Source: Casp-actino8 sp040381935
GTDB taxonomy: Bacteria; Actinomycetota; Acidimicrobiia; Acidimicrobiales; Ilumatobacteraceae
Assembly (NCBI GenBank): GCA_040381935.1
Contig: JBEIGJ010000049.1
Span: 1-14,115 of the forward strand
DNA: 14,115 nt
Direction of reading: 5' to 3'
The notes beneath the pieces were generated by a model. It did no database searches, was not told the origin of the DNA, and saw nothing but the letters and a program-made list of their open reading frames with translations. The stretch's first letter is position 1, and every line of letters starts with the position of its first letter. This document shows positions 1 through 7,253 of the stretch, one piece after another. A program made the translations under genes and the position numbers.

Positions 1-95
1 ATGCAAATCCTGTTTCACGAAGCACCTATGCCATGATGGTTTTTCCGGGGTTCTGCGTGCTTACGCCAAATTCCAGGGGTTGCGAAGGGAAACAT
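1..95. other. 5' edge, leader of the first P450 gene
   Basis: No gene is supported in this 95-bp edge. The P450 reading frame stays open upstream to the window edge, but the residues before position 96 do not look like a P450 N-terminus and the ribosome-binding site lies just upstream of 96. In frame 1, a TGA at 34-36 closes an open stretch reaching the window edge. This could be the end of an upstream gene, but 11 codons are too few to judge. No clear promoter hexamers are seen. Confidence 0.4.
84..90 (+). promoter_or_regulatory. Ribosome-binding site that decides the P450 start
   Basis: The sequence GAAGGGA ends 5 nt before the ATG at 96. It matches the anti-Shine-Dalgarno well and supports starting at 96 rather than at the in-frame ATG at 33, which would add 21 residues unlike a P450 N-terminus. 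Confidence 0.65.
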
Positions 96-1343
96 ATGGG
101 AGATCACCAAAAAGGCACTGCCCGCCAGTCCCCGGTCTTCGATCCCTTCGACCCAGCATTTCGCGCCAATCCGTATCCCTTTTACGCCGACTTACGCCAG
201 TTCGACCCGGTGCACCGCACACCGCTCGGGACCGTGATTTTGACTCGCTATGACGATGTGGCCTTGACGTTGCGAAGTAATGACTTCAGCCGCGATATCG
301 AAGCCCACGCCAATGAGCCCACCGATCCGGTCCAACAGGCCAAACGGGCACGACGTCGCAGTCGTGATGGAGCCAAGTCGATTCTGAACCTCGACCCGCC
401 GGACCACACTCGCTTACGCCGTTTGGTCAGCAAAGCTTTCACTCCTACGGCCATGGAACGGCTACGACCTCGGATTCAATCTCTCGTGGATGCCGTTCTC
501 GACCGTGCTGCGGACAACGGCGAACTGGAACTCATCGATGAGATTGCCTTCCCCATTCCCTTCCAGGTCATCTCAGATCTCTTGGATATGCCCGTCGATC
601 GCGCCGAAGAACTGCGCGAATGGAGTCAAGTCATCACCTTGGCCCTCGAGCCCACATCGACCCTTGAAGACCTAGAACAAACCGATGCTGCATTCGCTCA
701 ATTGATCCCTTATCTCTTGGACGTGATCGAAGTTCGCCGACGAAACCTAGGGGACGACGTACTTTCTTCGTTGATCATGGTCGAAGAAGACGGTGACAAT
801 CTGAGCATCCAAGAACTGATCTCCTTCGTGGTCCTGCTGTACATCGCCGGACACGAGACCACCGTGAACCTCATTGGCAACTCCATGCACGCGCTGTTGT
901 CGTTCCCCGAACAAATGGACTACTGGCGCAATCACCCCGCCGACGGTTCAAAGTTCGTCGATGAACTTCTCAGGTTCAACGGTCCGGTACAACAAACTGT
1001 GCGTGTTCCCCTGGTCCCGGTCATCTATGAGTCACTGAATGGGCCGGTCACTGTCGAACCCGGAACAGTGGTCACAACTGTGCTTGGCGCCGCCAATCAC
1101 GATCCATCAGTTTTCGAAGCCCCCGACACATTGGACCTGACCAGATCAAACGCCGCCCGCCACATGGCCTTTGCTGCCGGCATCCACTATTGCCTGGGAT
1201 CGAACCTGGCAAAACTTGAAGCTGAGATAGCCGTGGGATCGTTGATAACCCGCTTTCGAACCCTAGAACCTGTTGGTGAAATCACCTGGCGCGATCGTCT
1301 CACCATTCGCGGCGTCGATCACTTACGACTCAACTGCCGTTGA
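96..1343 (+). CDS. Cytochrome P450 (soluble, bacterial class I type)
   Basis: A 415-residue haem-thiolate monooxygenase, normal length for a soluble bacterial P450, with no membrane anchor. From the ATG at 96, the C-helix region with DHTR lies near residues 103-106, the I-helix oxygen-activation motif AGHETT at 251-256, the K-helix ExxR at E290-R293, and the haem loop FAAGIHYCLG at 359-368 with C366 as the iron ligand. The haem loop has Ala where the usual FGxGxHxC motif has its first Gly. It should insert one O2-derived oxygen atom into a hydrophobic substrate, taking electrons from a ferredoxin and reductase, neither of which is encoded in this window. It is transcribed convergently with the SDR/P450/LLM operon and ends in a long hairpin. 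Family membership is certain; substrate and CYP subfamily are unknown. A sterol, terpenoid or fatty-acid-like substrate is only an inference from the neighbours. Confidence 0.95.
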   Translation: MGDHQKGTARQSPVFDPFDPAFRANPYPFYADLRQFDPVHRTPLGTVILTRYDDVALTLRSNDFSRDIEAHANEPTDPVQQAKRARRRSRDGAKSILNLDPPDHTRLRRLVSKAFTPTAMERLRPRIQSLVDAVLDRAADNGELELIDEIAFPIPFQVISDLLDMPVDRAEELREWSQVITLALEPTSTLEDLEQTDAAFAQLIPYLLDVIEVRRRNLGDDVLSSLIMVEEDGDNLSIQELISFVVLLYIAGHETTVNLIGNSMHALLSFPEQMDYWRNHPADGSKFVDELLRFNGPVQQTVRVPLVPVIYESLNGPVTVEPGTVVTTVLGAANHDPSVFEAPDTLDLTRSNAARHMAFAAGIHYCLGSNLAKLEAEIAVGSLITRFRTLEPVGEITWRDRLTIRGVDHLRLNCR

Positions 1344-1358
1344 GGCGCAAGTGATCGA
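1315..1358 (+). terminator. Long hairpin over the P450 stop codon, probable terminator
   Basis: Two 20-nt arms (1315-1334 and 1339-1358) pair at 18 of 20 positions around the 4-nt loop TGCC. The outer 10 bp are perfect (TCGATCACTT with AAGTGATCGA) and so are the inner 6 bp. The mismatches are A1328/G1345 and A1325/C1348. The P450 stop codon (1341-1343) sits in the right arm. Downstream on the plus strand is a pyrimidine-rich stretch (ATTCTTCCTC) rather than a true T-tract, so it may terminate weakly or act by blocking 3' decay. It lies at the convergent junction with the SDR gene, only 29 bp apart, and could also limit read-through from the minus strand. Confidence 0.6.
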
Positions 1359-1372
1359 GCATTCTTCCTCTA

Positions 1373-2188
1373 TCAAGACTTTCGACTGTGGTATTTGACC
1401 GCTCGATTGCCGTGCTCATCGCGCGTATCGAAATCAACAGATAGATCTTCGATCCATTGAATCTGCCCAGATCGTTCCATCAGATCAGGAGCAACAACTA
1501 GGGCAGCTATTGCTCGTCCCACACCAAGTGGAGTCTGTGCTTTCGATAAATCCATACCGCGATCCCCCGAGGCAGCCACGATGAACTCGGTGGCCACCGA
1601 TCCCGGGTACACCGCGCAGCAAGCTATGTCATAGGGCCGGAGTTCGATGGCCATATCGGCACTCAATCGATCAAGTCCCGCTTTTCCCGCACCATAGGAT
1701 GAACTGAAGTGGTACGACGAGCCTCCTGGCGAGGACACATTGATGATGACGCTGCCTGGACCTGCCTCCAGCAAAAGTGGAGCCGCATACCACGACGCCA
1801 CATAGTGGGCGCGCAAGCCGATGCCAACTTGGTCATCCCAAATCTGGAGCGGATGCTCCCAAAAACCTCCTGACCAGGCTGGCTTATCGGGAATCTTGTA
1901 GACGTTGTTGACCAAAATATCCACGTGTCCGAAGTCGTCGCGAACCTTTTGGAAAAGTGCAGCAATCACGGCATCTTGTCCATGATCGACTTGAACGGGG
2001 ATTCCCCGCCCACCCGCGGCGTCGACCATGGCGGCCGTGGTGTCGATGGTCAAATCCCCAGACCCAGTCGTTCGTCCGGTCACGTAGACCGTCGCACCAC
2101 GCTCACCAAGGGCAATAGCGGTGCCGCGGCCGATCCCACGACTGGCTCCCGTGACAACGGCGATCTTGCCTTTCAGGTCCTCAGCCAT
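1373..2188 (-). CDS. Short-chain dehydrogenase/reductase, DHRS1-like
   Basis: A 271-residue Rossmann-fold NAD(P)H-dependent alcohol dehydrogenase or ketoreductase. From the ATG at 2188, the nucleotide-binding motif TGASRGIG is at 13-20, an NNVY version of the usual NNAG at 94-97, the catalytic Ser in NVSSPGG at about 152, and YxxxK at Y165-K169. The FWEHP...IWDD...GLRAHY segment and the C-terminal end with WIEDLSVDFDTRDEHGN resemble animal DHRS1 and its bacterial relatives more than classical FabG-type SDRs (from memory of the family). The gene overlaps the P450 upstream of it by 8 bp, so the two are probably translationally coupled, and the SDR may oxidise an alcohol made by that P450. An in-frame ATG at 2209 would add 7 residues. 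Neither start has a clear Shine-Dalgarno sequence; 2188 fits the usual family N-terminus better. Confidence 0.9.
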   Translation of the reverse strand: MAEDLKGKIAVVTGASRGIGRGTAIALGERGATVYVTGRTTGSGDLTIDTTAAMVDAAGGRGIPVQVDHGQDAVIAALFQKVRDDFGHVDILVNNVYKIPDKPAWSGGFWEHPLQIWDDQVGIGLRAHYVASWYAAPLLLEAGPGSVIINVSSPGGSSYHFSSSYGAGKAGLDRLSADMAIELRPYDIACCAVYPGSVATEFIVAASGDRGMDLSKAQTPLGVGRAIAALVVAPDLMERSGQIQWIEDLSVDFDTRDEHGNRAVKYHSRKS

Positions 2189-3446
2189 GAGCAGCCGTGA
2201 ATTCGACATCGAGACGGGTCAAACCGCGCAACATGAAGCTCGGGTAGTAATCAAAGGTGTTCGAAGCACTGAGCGACAGAGTGTCGAGACGCTTGGATAG
2301 TTCCTCCAAGGCAACTTTGCCCTCCAAACGAGAGAGATTGGCTCCGAGACAAAAATGAATGCCCTTGCCAAAAGCCAGGTTGTCCCGAACGTTGTCGCGA
2401 CTGGGATCGAAGGAGTCAGGGTCAGCGAAAACCTCTTCATCACGGTTAGCTGAGCAAAAAGCGATGATCAATCGCGATCCTTTTTTCAAAGGGACTCCCG
2501 CAAGTTCGGTGTCCCTGGCCACCACCCGCCACATACCCTGGGTCGGAGTGGACAGACGAAGAGTCTCTTCGACCACCTTTTCAATGCGCCCGGGATCTGA
2601 TTTGACCTTTGCCCATTCATCAGGATGTTCAGCCAACAAGCGCACCATCTCGGTCAGCATCTTGGTCGTGGTCTCATTTCCTGCGACCAGTAACTGCTGC
2701 ACGATGCTTAACATTTCGGGCATATCTAAGGGACGCTTGTCGGCGACGTCCGAATCCTCGTCGTCGATGCGGGCGTTCAAGAGATTGGTCAAGATGTCGT
2801 CACGCGGTTCGCTACGCCGCAACTCGATTTGTTCAGCAAAGTAACGCTGGAATTCATTCACTCCTCGTTCGGCCTGGAGCCGTTCTTCGAGAGAGATATT
2901 GGTGCCGATACCAGCAATCGAATCATCCGACCACCGCTTGAAGTCAGCCAAACGATCATCGGGCACATTCAAAGCGTGAGCAATGACCTCAACGGGAAGC
3001 GGCACTGCAAAGTCGGCGACTAACTCGATCTTCCCCTTTTCGATCCAAGAATCGATGAGGCGTACCGTGATTGCCCGGACCACCGGCTCAAGTTCGGCAA
3101 TCACCTTTGGATGGAACGCTCGAGAAACAAGCCGTCGATAGCGAGTGTGCTCGGGTTGGTCTGCAGTGAGCATGGTCGGCACCCGTGGGTAGCCCTCGGC
3201 GAAGACCTCAGCGAAGCGGTCGCGGGTGCTCGGGTCCATCGGCATTCCTGTGCCCCCGAACTTCGACGAATATGTGTCCGGATCGCGAAGTATCTGCATC
3301 ACCAAGTCATGCTTGGCAATCATGTACACCCCAATTCCAGGAATGAAATGGACCGGATCCTCCTTGCGCATCGCCTCGTAGTGAGGAAATGGGCACTGCA
3401 GAGTTTCAGGGTCAAAGGGGTTAAAGGTACTGAGATCAACTGTCAT
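2181..3446 (-). CDS. Cytochrome P450 (soluble, bacterial class I type)
   Basis: A 421-residue P450 with all hallmark motifs: C-helix region PEHTRYRR near 98-105, I-helix AGNETT at 255-260 (Asn where Asp or His is usual before the Glu), K-helix ExxR at E294-R297, and a canonical haem loop FGKGIHFCLG at 359-368 with C366 as the haem ligand. AAGGAG lies 10 nt before the ATG. It is the middle gene of an LLM-P450-SDR transcription unit: 33 bp separate it from the LLM gene, and its end overlaps the SDR start. It differs clearly from the other P450 in this window, so the pair is not a recent tandem duplication. Redox partners are not encoded nearby. The reaction is hydroxylation or epoxidation of an unknown, probably hydrophobic, substrate. 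The context suggests the SDR acts on its product. Confidence 0.96.
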   Translation of the reverse strand: MTVDLSTFNPFDPETLQCPFPHYEAMRKEDPVHFIPGIGVYMIAKHDLVMQILRDPDTYSSKFGGTGMPMDPSTRDRFAEVFAEGYPRVPTMLTADQPEHTRYRRLVSRAFHPKVIAELEPVVRAITVRLIDSWIEKGKIELVADFAVPLPVEVIAHALNVPDDRLADFKRWSDDSIAGIGTNISLEERLQAERGVNEFQRYFAEQIELRRSEPRDDILTNLLNARIDDEDSDVADKRPLDMPEMLSIVQQLLVAGNETTTKMLTEMVRLLAEHPDEWAKVKSDPGRIEKVVEETLRLSTPTQGMWRVVARDTELAGVPLKKGSRLIIAFCSANRDEEVFADPDSFDPSRDNVRDNLAFGKGIHFCLGANLSRLEGKVALEELSKRLDTLSLSASNTFDYYPSFMLRGLTRLDVEFTAAHG

Positions 3447-3479
3447 TGGATGTCTTCTCCTTCTGCGTCACAACGTCGT

Positions 3480-4451
3480 TCAGGTTCCGGCCAAACGACT
3501 GACAACCGGCGCTATTGCTTCCATCACTGAGGAACCAAAGCTGACGTAACTGATACCGAACCGTTCTCGCCGTTCGACAATCCGATCGCAGATCTCATCC
3601 AAGGTGCCGATCAAAACATTGGGATGTTCGGCAAAATCCTCGGGGCTCATGGCAAACATAGGTGCCATCTTTTCGCGAGTTTCGGCACCGTCATCGGTGA
3701 CGATGGTGAAATAGGCCGCGATTTCCAACTCGATATCACTGAAGCGCTCTCCGGCACCCTGCTTGATCCACTCGATCTTTTCTCTGGTGGCCGCGGCTGT
3801 CGAGGATCCGACGCCTTCGGGGCCCAAACGACCCGATGAGTTGTTGAAGTTGAGGCTGACAATGTCGGCTTCACGTCCTGCGATGGTCAAGATGCGCTTC
3901 GCCCCACCGCCAATCATCAATGGTGGCATTTTCCGATTCGCCGGTTTGGGAACTGCCTCAAATCCCACCGCGTGGACGTGTTCACCGCTGATATTGAGTT
4001 CACCATCGGCAACACTGGCTCGTAGCAGGGCGATGACTTCCTCAAGTCGATCCAGTCGAACTTTCGGCTGATCGAATTCAATTCCCATGGCCTGATACTC
4101 ATTGGCCAACCATCCAGCACCAAGACCCAGTTCGAGCCGCCCTTCAGAAAAGAAGTCCAAGGTGGCCACTTCTTTAGCCAACATCACCGGGTTGCGGTAA
4201 TCGATACACAACACCCGACAGCCCACTTTGATGGTCTTGGTCGCTTCAGCCGCCACGGCCATGGCTGGGATGGCTGCCACGGTTTGCACCGGATGACCGG
4301 TGGCCTTGAGAGCCGGGCCAGGTCCAATGACGTGATCAGCCAAATGAAACGATGAAAATCCTAGATCTTCAGCCCGTCGGGCGAGATCCCTCCACTCTTG
4401 AGCAGAAGTGGGTGCATAACTTTGTACCCCAAATCGAAACGGCTTGGTCAT
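3480..4451 (-). CDS. LLM-family F420-type oxidoreductase
   Basis: A 323-residue luciferase-like TIM-barrel flavin/deazaflavin oxidoreductase. The family signature is clear: FGVQSY at the first strand, LGFSSFHLADH near 30-40, and YRNPVMLAKEVATLDFFSEGR followed by LELGLGAGW at about 85-114. PLMIGGGAKRILTIAGREADIV follows at about 177-198, and the end has the usual GT..EICDRIVERRERFGISYVS helix-strand pattern. The sequence resembles the group named probable F420-dependent oxidoreductase, MSMEG_2516 family, which points to coenzyme F420 rather than FMN, but the cofactor cannot be proved from motifs alone. AGGGGG lies 4 nt before the ATG. It is the first gene of the minus-strand unit with the P450 and SDR, and faces the molybdoenzyme gene across a 225-bp divergent region. 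Related LLM proteins catalyse hydride transfer, monooxygenation or Baeyer-Villiger reactions; which applies here is open. Confidence 0.92.
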   Translation of the reverse strand: MTKPFRFGVQSYAPTSAQEWRDLARRAEDLGFSSFHLADHVIGPGPALKATGHPVQTVAAIPAMAVAAEATKTIKVGCRVLCIDYRNPVMLAKEVATLDFFSEGRLELGLGAGWLANEYQAMGIEFDQPKVRLDRLEEVIALLRASVADGELNISGEHVHAVGFEAVPKPANRKMPPLMIGGGAKRILTIAGREADIVSLNFNNSSGRLGPEGVGSSTAAATREKIEWIKQGAGERFSDIELEIAAYFTIVTDDGAETREKMAPMFAMSPEDFAEHPNVLIGTLDEICDRIVERRERFGISYVSFGSSVMEAIAPVVSRLAGT

Positions 4452-4676
4452 CGTTCCCCCTGACTTGCCACAACGTCAAACTAACCCGTCAGATTGTTCG
4501 ACGACGAAATGGGCGCTCCGACTTCGGCGATGTCGCGGTGCCCAGGATCGAAACCAATTCGGCCCTATTGCTCTTCACGCCAGAGGGGATTAGGTTGAGT
4601 CCGACTCGGCTGATGATGCACTGATGGAAACTTATGCAGTCATGGAATCCGGGGATATCGATTGGGGGCAGTCGAC
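4452..4676. promoter_or_regulatory. Divergent intergenic region, presumed promoters for both flanking operons
   Basis: This 225-bp stretch separates the outward-facing LLM and molybdoenzyme genes, so both promoters should lie here. I could not identify convincing -35/-10 pairs. Possible protein-binding sites are a short inverted repeat GAGTC-C-GACTC at 4597-4607, and a direct repeat of CGTCA at 4474-4478 and 4487-4491 (13-bp period) close to the LLM start. Neither is strong alone. No coding sequence is supported here, and no regulator gene lies in the window. Confidence 0.45.
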
Positions 4677-6830
4677 ATGACTGAAGATCTGTTCACGACC
4701 CGCGAGTCTTTTTGTCGGATCTGCCATGCGGCATGTCCCATCGAAGTCGATATTCACAATGGTAGAGCCATGGCCATTCGCGGTATTCCCAGTGATCCCA
4801 TTTTTGCTGGGTACACCTGTATCAAGGGGCGTCAACTTCCCGAGCAGATGACTCATGCTCAGCGCCTCACCGCTCCCCTTGCCCGCAGAACTGACGGAAC
4901 ATTCGAAGCCGTTTCGTCCCAACAGGCACTCGACCAGATCGCCGATCAGTTGAAGCGCATCATTGACACCTACGGCCCTCGCGCCGTTGCCAGCTACACC
5001 GGTACGGGCGGATACCAGAACAGCTTGGCCATACCCGTAGCTCGCTCCTTCCATCAAGGGATCGAATCTCCATCGTTCTATACGTCAGTGACCATTGATC
5101 AACCGGCCAAGGCCACTGCGCCGTTTCGCGCTGGAATTTGGGAGGCCGGATATCAGGATTTCTCGAACGCCGATGTGATGATGGCTGTGGGCTACAACCC
5201 TTTGGTTTCGAGTTATGGGCCGGTTGGCGGTTTGCAGGGCACCAATCCCTTCGTGGTGCTCCGTGAGGCCAAGCGTCGCGGTATGAAGTTGATCGTGGTC
5301 GATCCCCGTCGCACCGAACTCGCCACCCAAGCCGATATCCATCTGGCAGTCAAACCGGGAGAAGATCCGACGCTTTTGGCTGGGATGATCAAGATCATCC
5401 TCGACGAAGATCTCATCGATCACGAATTTTGTGAACAATGGGTTGGCGACATCGAACTACTTTCTCGAGCAGTCGCCGCGTTCGATGTGGATACCGTTGC
5501 TCGCCGGTGCGATATCTCCGCAGACGATCTTGTCACCGCCGCTCGCATGTTCGCATCGGCCCAGCGCGGAACCTGTGGAACTGGCACCGGTCCGAACATG
5601 GCTCCTCACTCGGGCCTCACTGAACATCTCGCTATTTCCCTCAACACCATCTGTGGTCGCGTCAATCGTGCTGGGGACCGTTTGGACAGCGGCTATTTCC
5701 TCTTTCCCGCAACCCCCAAGCGCGCTCAAGTCCACGCAGCACGACCGCCAGCGACTGGCACTCCATCACGCATCCGCAATTTGCGGGGAATTCGTGGCGA
5801 GATGCTCACCACCACTTTGGCTGAAGAGATCCTCACTGAAGGTGAAGGACAAGTTCGCGCCCTCATCGTCAATGGTGGCAACCCGGTGGTGGCCTGGCCC
5901 GATCAAGAGTTGACCATGCGAGCTCTAGAAAATCTCGAGTTGCTGGTGGTTATCGACCATCGAATGTCGGCAACTGCCGAGTTCGCTGACTACGTCATTG
6001 CTCCCACGCTCTCGCTCGAGAGGGCCGATGTCCCTCATCTCATGGATCGCTGGTTCAACGCGCCGTACACCAACTACACCGAAGCAATCCTTCCGCGTCT
6101 CGGTGACGTCCTCAACGAATGGGAGTTCTTCTGGGAAATGGCCCAACGGTTGGGCAGTGCACTGCCACTCGATGGCGGACCGGCCCCCATGGATCGCCGT
6201 CCCACTGACGACGAGATGCTCGATCTGGTCTATGCCAAGGGACGGATGGCAATGAGCGAAATCCGGCTCAATCGGCGAAAACTCCATCCGGAATTGGCTT
6301 TTGTCGTCCAGCCAGCGGATCCCGACTGTACTGCCCGCTTCACTCTGGCTCCAGAAGACATCGTGGCCGAGTTGTCCGATGTCGCGGTTGAAACCGATGC
6401 GGCGCAATTCCTCGGCGTCGATACGGCGGAGTACCCGTTCCGTCTGGTCAGTCGTCGTTTGAAACATGCTCTGAATTCCTACGGACCGGAATTGTCGGCT
6501 CTCGGTGCTAAGGGAACTACCAATCCGGCGTACATGAACCCCGACGACATGGAGATCTGCGATCTGGCCGATGGCGATGTCATCGAAATTTCGTCCCCGC
6601 GAGCTTCATTGTGGGCAGTGGTCGAAAGCGCTGCCGATGTACGGCCGGGAGTGATCTCGATGGCGCACTCCTGGGGTGGGTCAAGTTTGACCGACGAAAA
6701 GGTCCGCGATATCGGCTCTCCCACCAATCGCCTGGTCTCGGTCGACCGTGGTTACGACCGAGTGACCGGGATGGCGGTTCAAAGTGCAATTCCCGTACGC
6801 ATTCGAATCGTCGAAAACATGAGCGTATGA
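4677..6830 (+). CDS. Molybdopterin-dependent oxidoreductase with N-terminal 4Fe-4S motif
   Basis: A 717-residue DMSO-reductase-superfamily catalytic subunit. The N-terminus carries an iron-sulfur motif C13-x2-C16-x3-C20-x27-C48, the last Cys in CIKGR as in formate dehydrogenase and Nap-type enzymes. The large Mo-bis-MGD domain follows (NADVMMAVGYNP near 164-174, VVDPRRTELATQADIHLAVKPG near 207-228), then a C-terminal molybdopterin-dinucleotide-binding domain from about 584. Where formate dehydrogenase has its Mo-ligating SeCys/Cys, I see TSVTIDQPAK (136-145) with no Cys, so the ligand may be Asp141, another residue or none. No Tat or Sec signal is present, so it is probably cytoplasmic. No electron-transfer subunit follows. 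The ATG at 4677 has GGGGG 8 nt upstream; an in-frame TTG at 4662 is an alternative. The epoxide-hydrolase-like gene starts 13 bp after its stop. The substrate is unknown; it could oxidise, hydroxylate or reduce a pathway intermediate. Confidence 0.9.
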   Translation: MTEDLFTTRESFCRICHAACPIEVDIHNGRAMAIRGIPSDPIFAGYTCIKGRQLPEQMTHAQRLTAPLARRTDGTFEAVSSQQALDQIADQLKRIIDTYGPRAVASYTGTGGYQNSLAIPVARSFHQGIESPSFYTSVTIDQPAKATAPFRAGIWEAGYQDFSNADVMMAVGYNPLVSSYGPVGGLQGTNPFVVLREAKRRGMKLIVVDPRRTELATQADIHLAVKPGEDPTLLAGMIKIILDEDLIDHEFCEQWVGDIELLSRAVAAFDVDTVARRCDISADDLVTAARMFASAQRGTCGTGTGPNMAPHSGLTEHLAISLNTICGRVNRAGDRLDSGYFLFPATPKRAQVHAARPPATGTPSRIRNLRGIRGEMLTTTLAEEILTEGEGQVRALIVNGGNPVVAWPDQELTMRALENLELLVVIDHRMSATAEFADYVIAPTLSLERADVPHLMDRWFNAPYTNYTEAILPRLGDVLNEWEFFWEMAQRLGSALPLDGGPAPMDRRPTDDEMLDLVYAKGRMAMSEIRLNRRKLHPELAFVVQPADPDCTARFTLAPEDIVAELSDVAVETDAAQFLGVDTAEYPFRLVSRRLKHALNSYGPELSALGAKGTTNPAYMNPDDMEICDLADGDVIEISSPRASLWAVVESAADVRPGVISMAHSWGGSSLTDEKVRDIGSPTNRLVSVDRGYDRVTGMAVQSAIPVRIRIVENMSV

Positions 6831-6843
6831 ATCAGGAGACGTC

Positions 6844-7224
6844 ATGACCCCAGTTGAAATAGTCCATGCCTTCATCGGTGCCTTAGAGCGCAATGACATC
6901 GAAGCGGCTCTGCAATTCGTCGACGAGTCCTGTGAATACGACAATGTTCCCATCGGCAAGGTCTATGGCCATGAGGGCGTCAAAAGCATCCTTGGCCCGA
7001 TGTTCGCTCGATGCACCGAGATCACCTGGCCCATACATCGTGAAGCCTCGGCGGGCTCGGTTGTCTTCAACGAACGAACCGACAAATTCAAAATGGAATT
7101 CGGCTGGATTGAACTGCAGGTGACCGGCGTATGGGAAGTGGTCAACGACAAGATTGTTCTCTGGCGCGACTACTTCGACATGCAGAGCTACCTCAAGCAG
7201 TTCCCAGCAGACAATCCCCGTTGA
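6844..7224 (+). CDS. Limonene-1,2-epoxide hydrolase family protein (NTF2-like fold)
   Basis: A 126-residue small alpha+beta protein of the SnoaL/NTF2-like fold. Compared from memory with Rhodococcus limonene-1,2-epoxide hydrolase, all five active-site positions are kept: Y32 and N34 (YDN, for Y53/N55), R78 and D80 (ERTD, for R99/D101) and D109 (WRDYFD, for D132). This family opens epoxides in one step with water activated by the Asp-Arg-Asp set, giving a vicinal diol. The mycobacterial member EphG acts on a sterol epoxide. The protein is about 20 residues shorter than the Rhodococcus enzyme, at the flexible N-terminus. AGGAG lies 5 nt before the ATG, and the gene follows the molybdoenzyme gene by 13 bp, so they are probably cotranscribed. 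A P450-made epoxide is a plausible substrate (inference). Conserved residues make active-enzyme status more likely than a generic SnoaL-like binding protein. Confidence 0.85.
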   Translation: MTPVEIVHAFIGALERNDIEAALQFVDESCEYDNVPIGKVYGHEGVKSILGPMFARCTEITWPIHREASAGSVVFNERTDKFKMEFGWIELQVTGVWEVVNDKIVLWRDYFDMQSYLKQFPADNPR

Positions 7225-7232
7225 AATCTGAT

Positions 7233-7253
7233 CTGACCGAACTTATTGGTCAG
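7233..7253. terminator. Short hairpin at a convergent gene junction, possible weak bidirectional terminator
   Basis: CTGACC (7233-7238) pairs perfectly with GGTCAG (7248-7253) around a 9-nt AT-rich loop. It fills the 25-bp gap between the convergent epoxide-hydrolase-like and LivF genes and overlaps the LivF stop codon. The 6-bp stem lacks a following T-tract on either strand, so termination strength is doubtful. Confidence 0.35.

Noticed and set aside
1..36. End of an upstream coding gene in frame 1, stopping at 34-36
   Set aside because: Only 11 codons are visible, which is not enough to support a gene.
33..95. Upstream ATG extension of the first P450
   Set aside because: The 21 extra residues do not resemble a P450 N-terminus, and a good ribosome-binding site precedes the ATG at 96.
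1925..2200. Plus-strand open frame opposite the SDR start
   Set aside because: It is a shadow of the SDR coding sequence, with no domain.
96..3446. The two P450 genes as a recent duplication
   Set aside because: Their sequences differ throughout, including the I-helix and haem-loop motifs, and the genes lie on opposite strands.
4452..4676. KstR-type sterol-regulator operator
   Set aside because: I looked for the AAC-nn-GTT core of the mycobacterial KstR site because of the sterol-like gene content and found no match in this gap.
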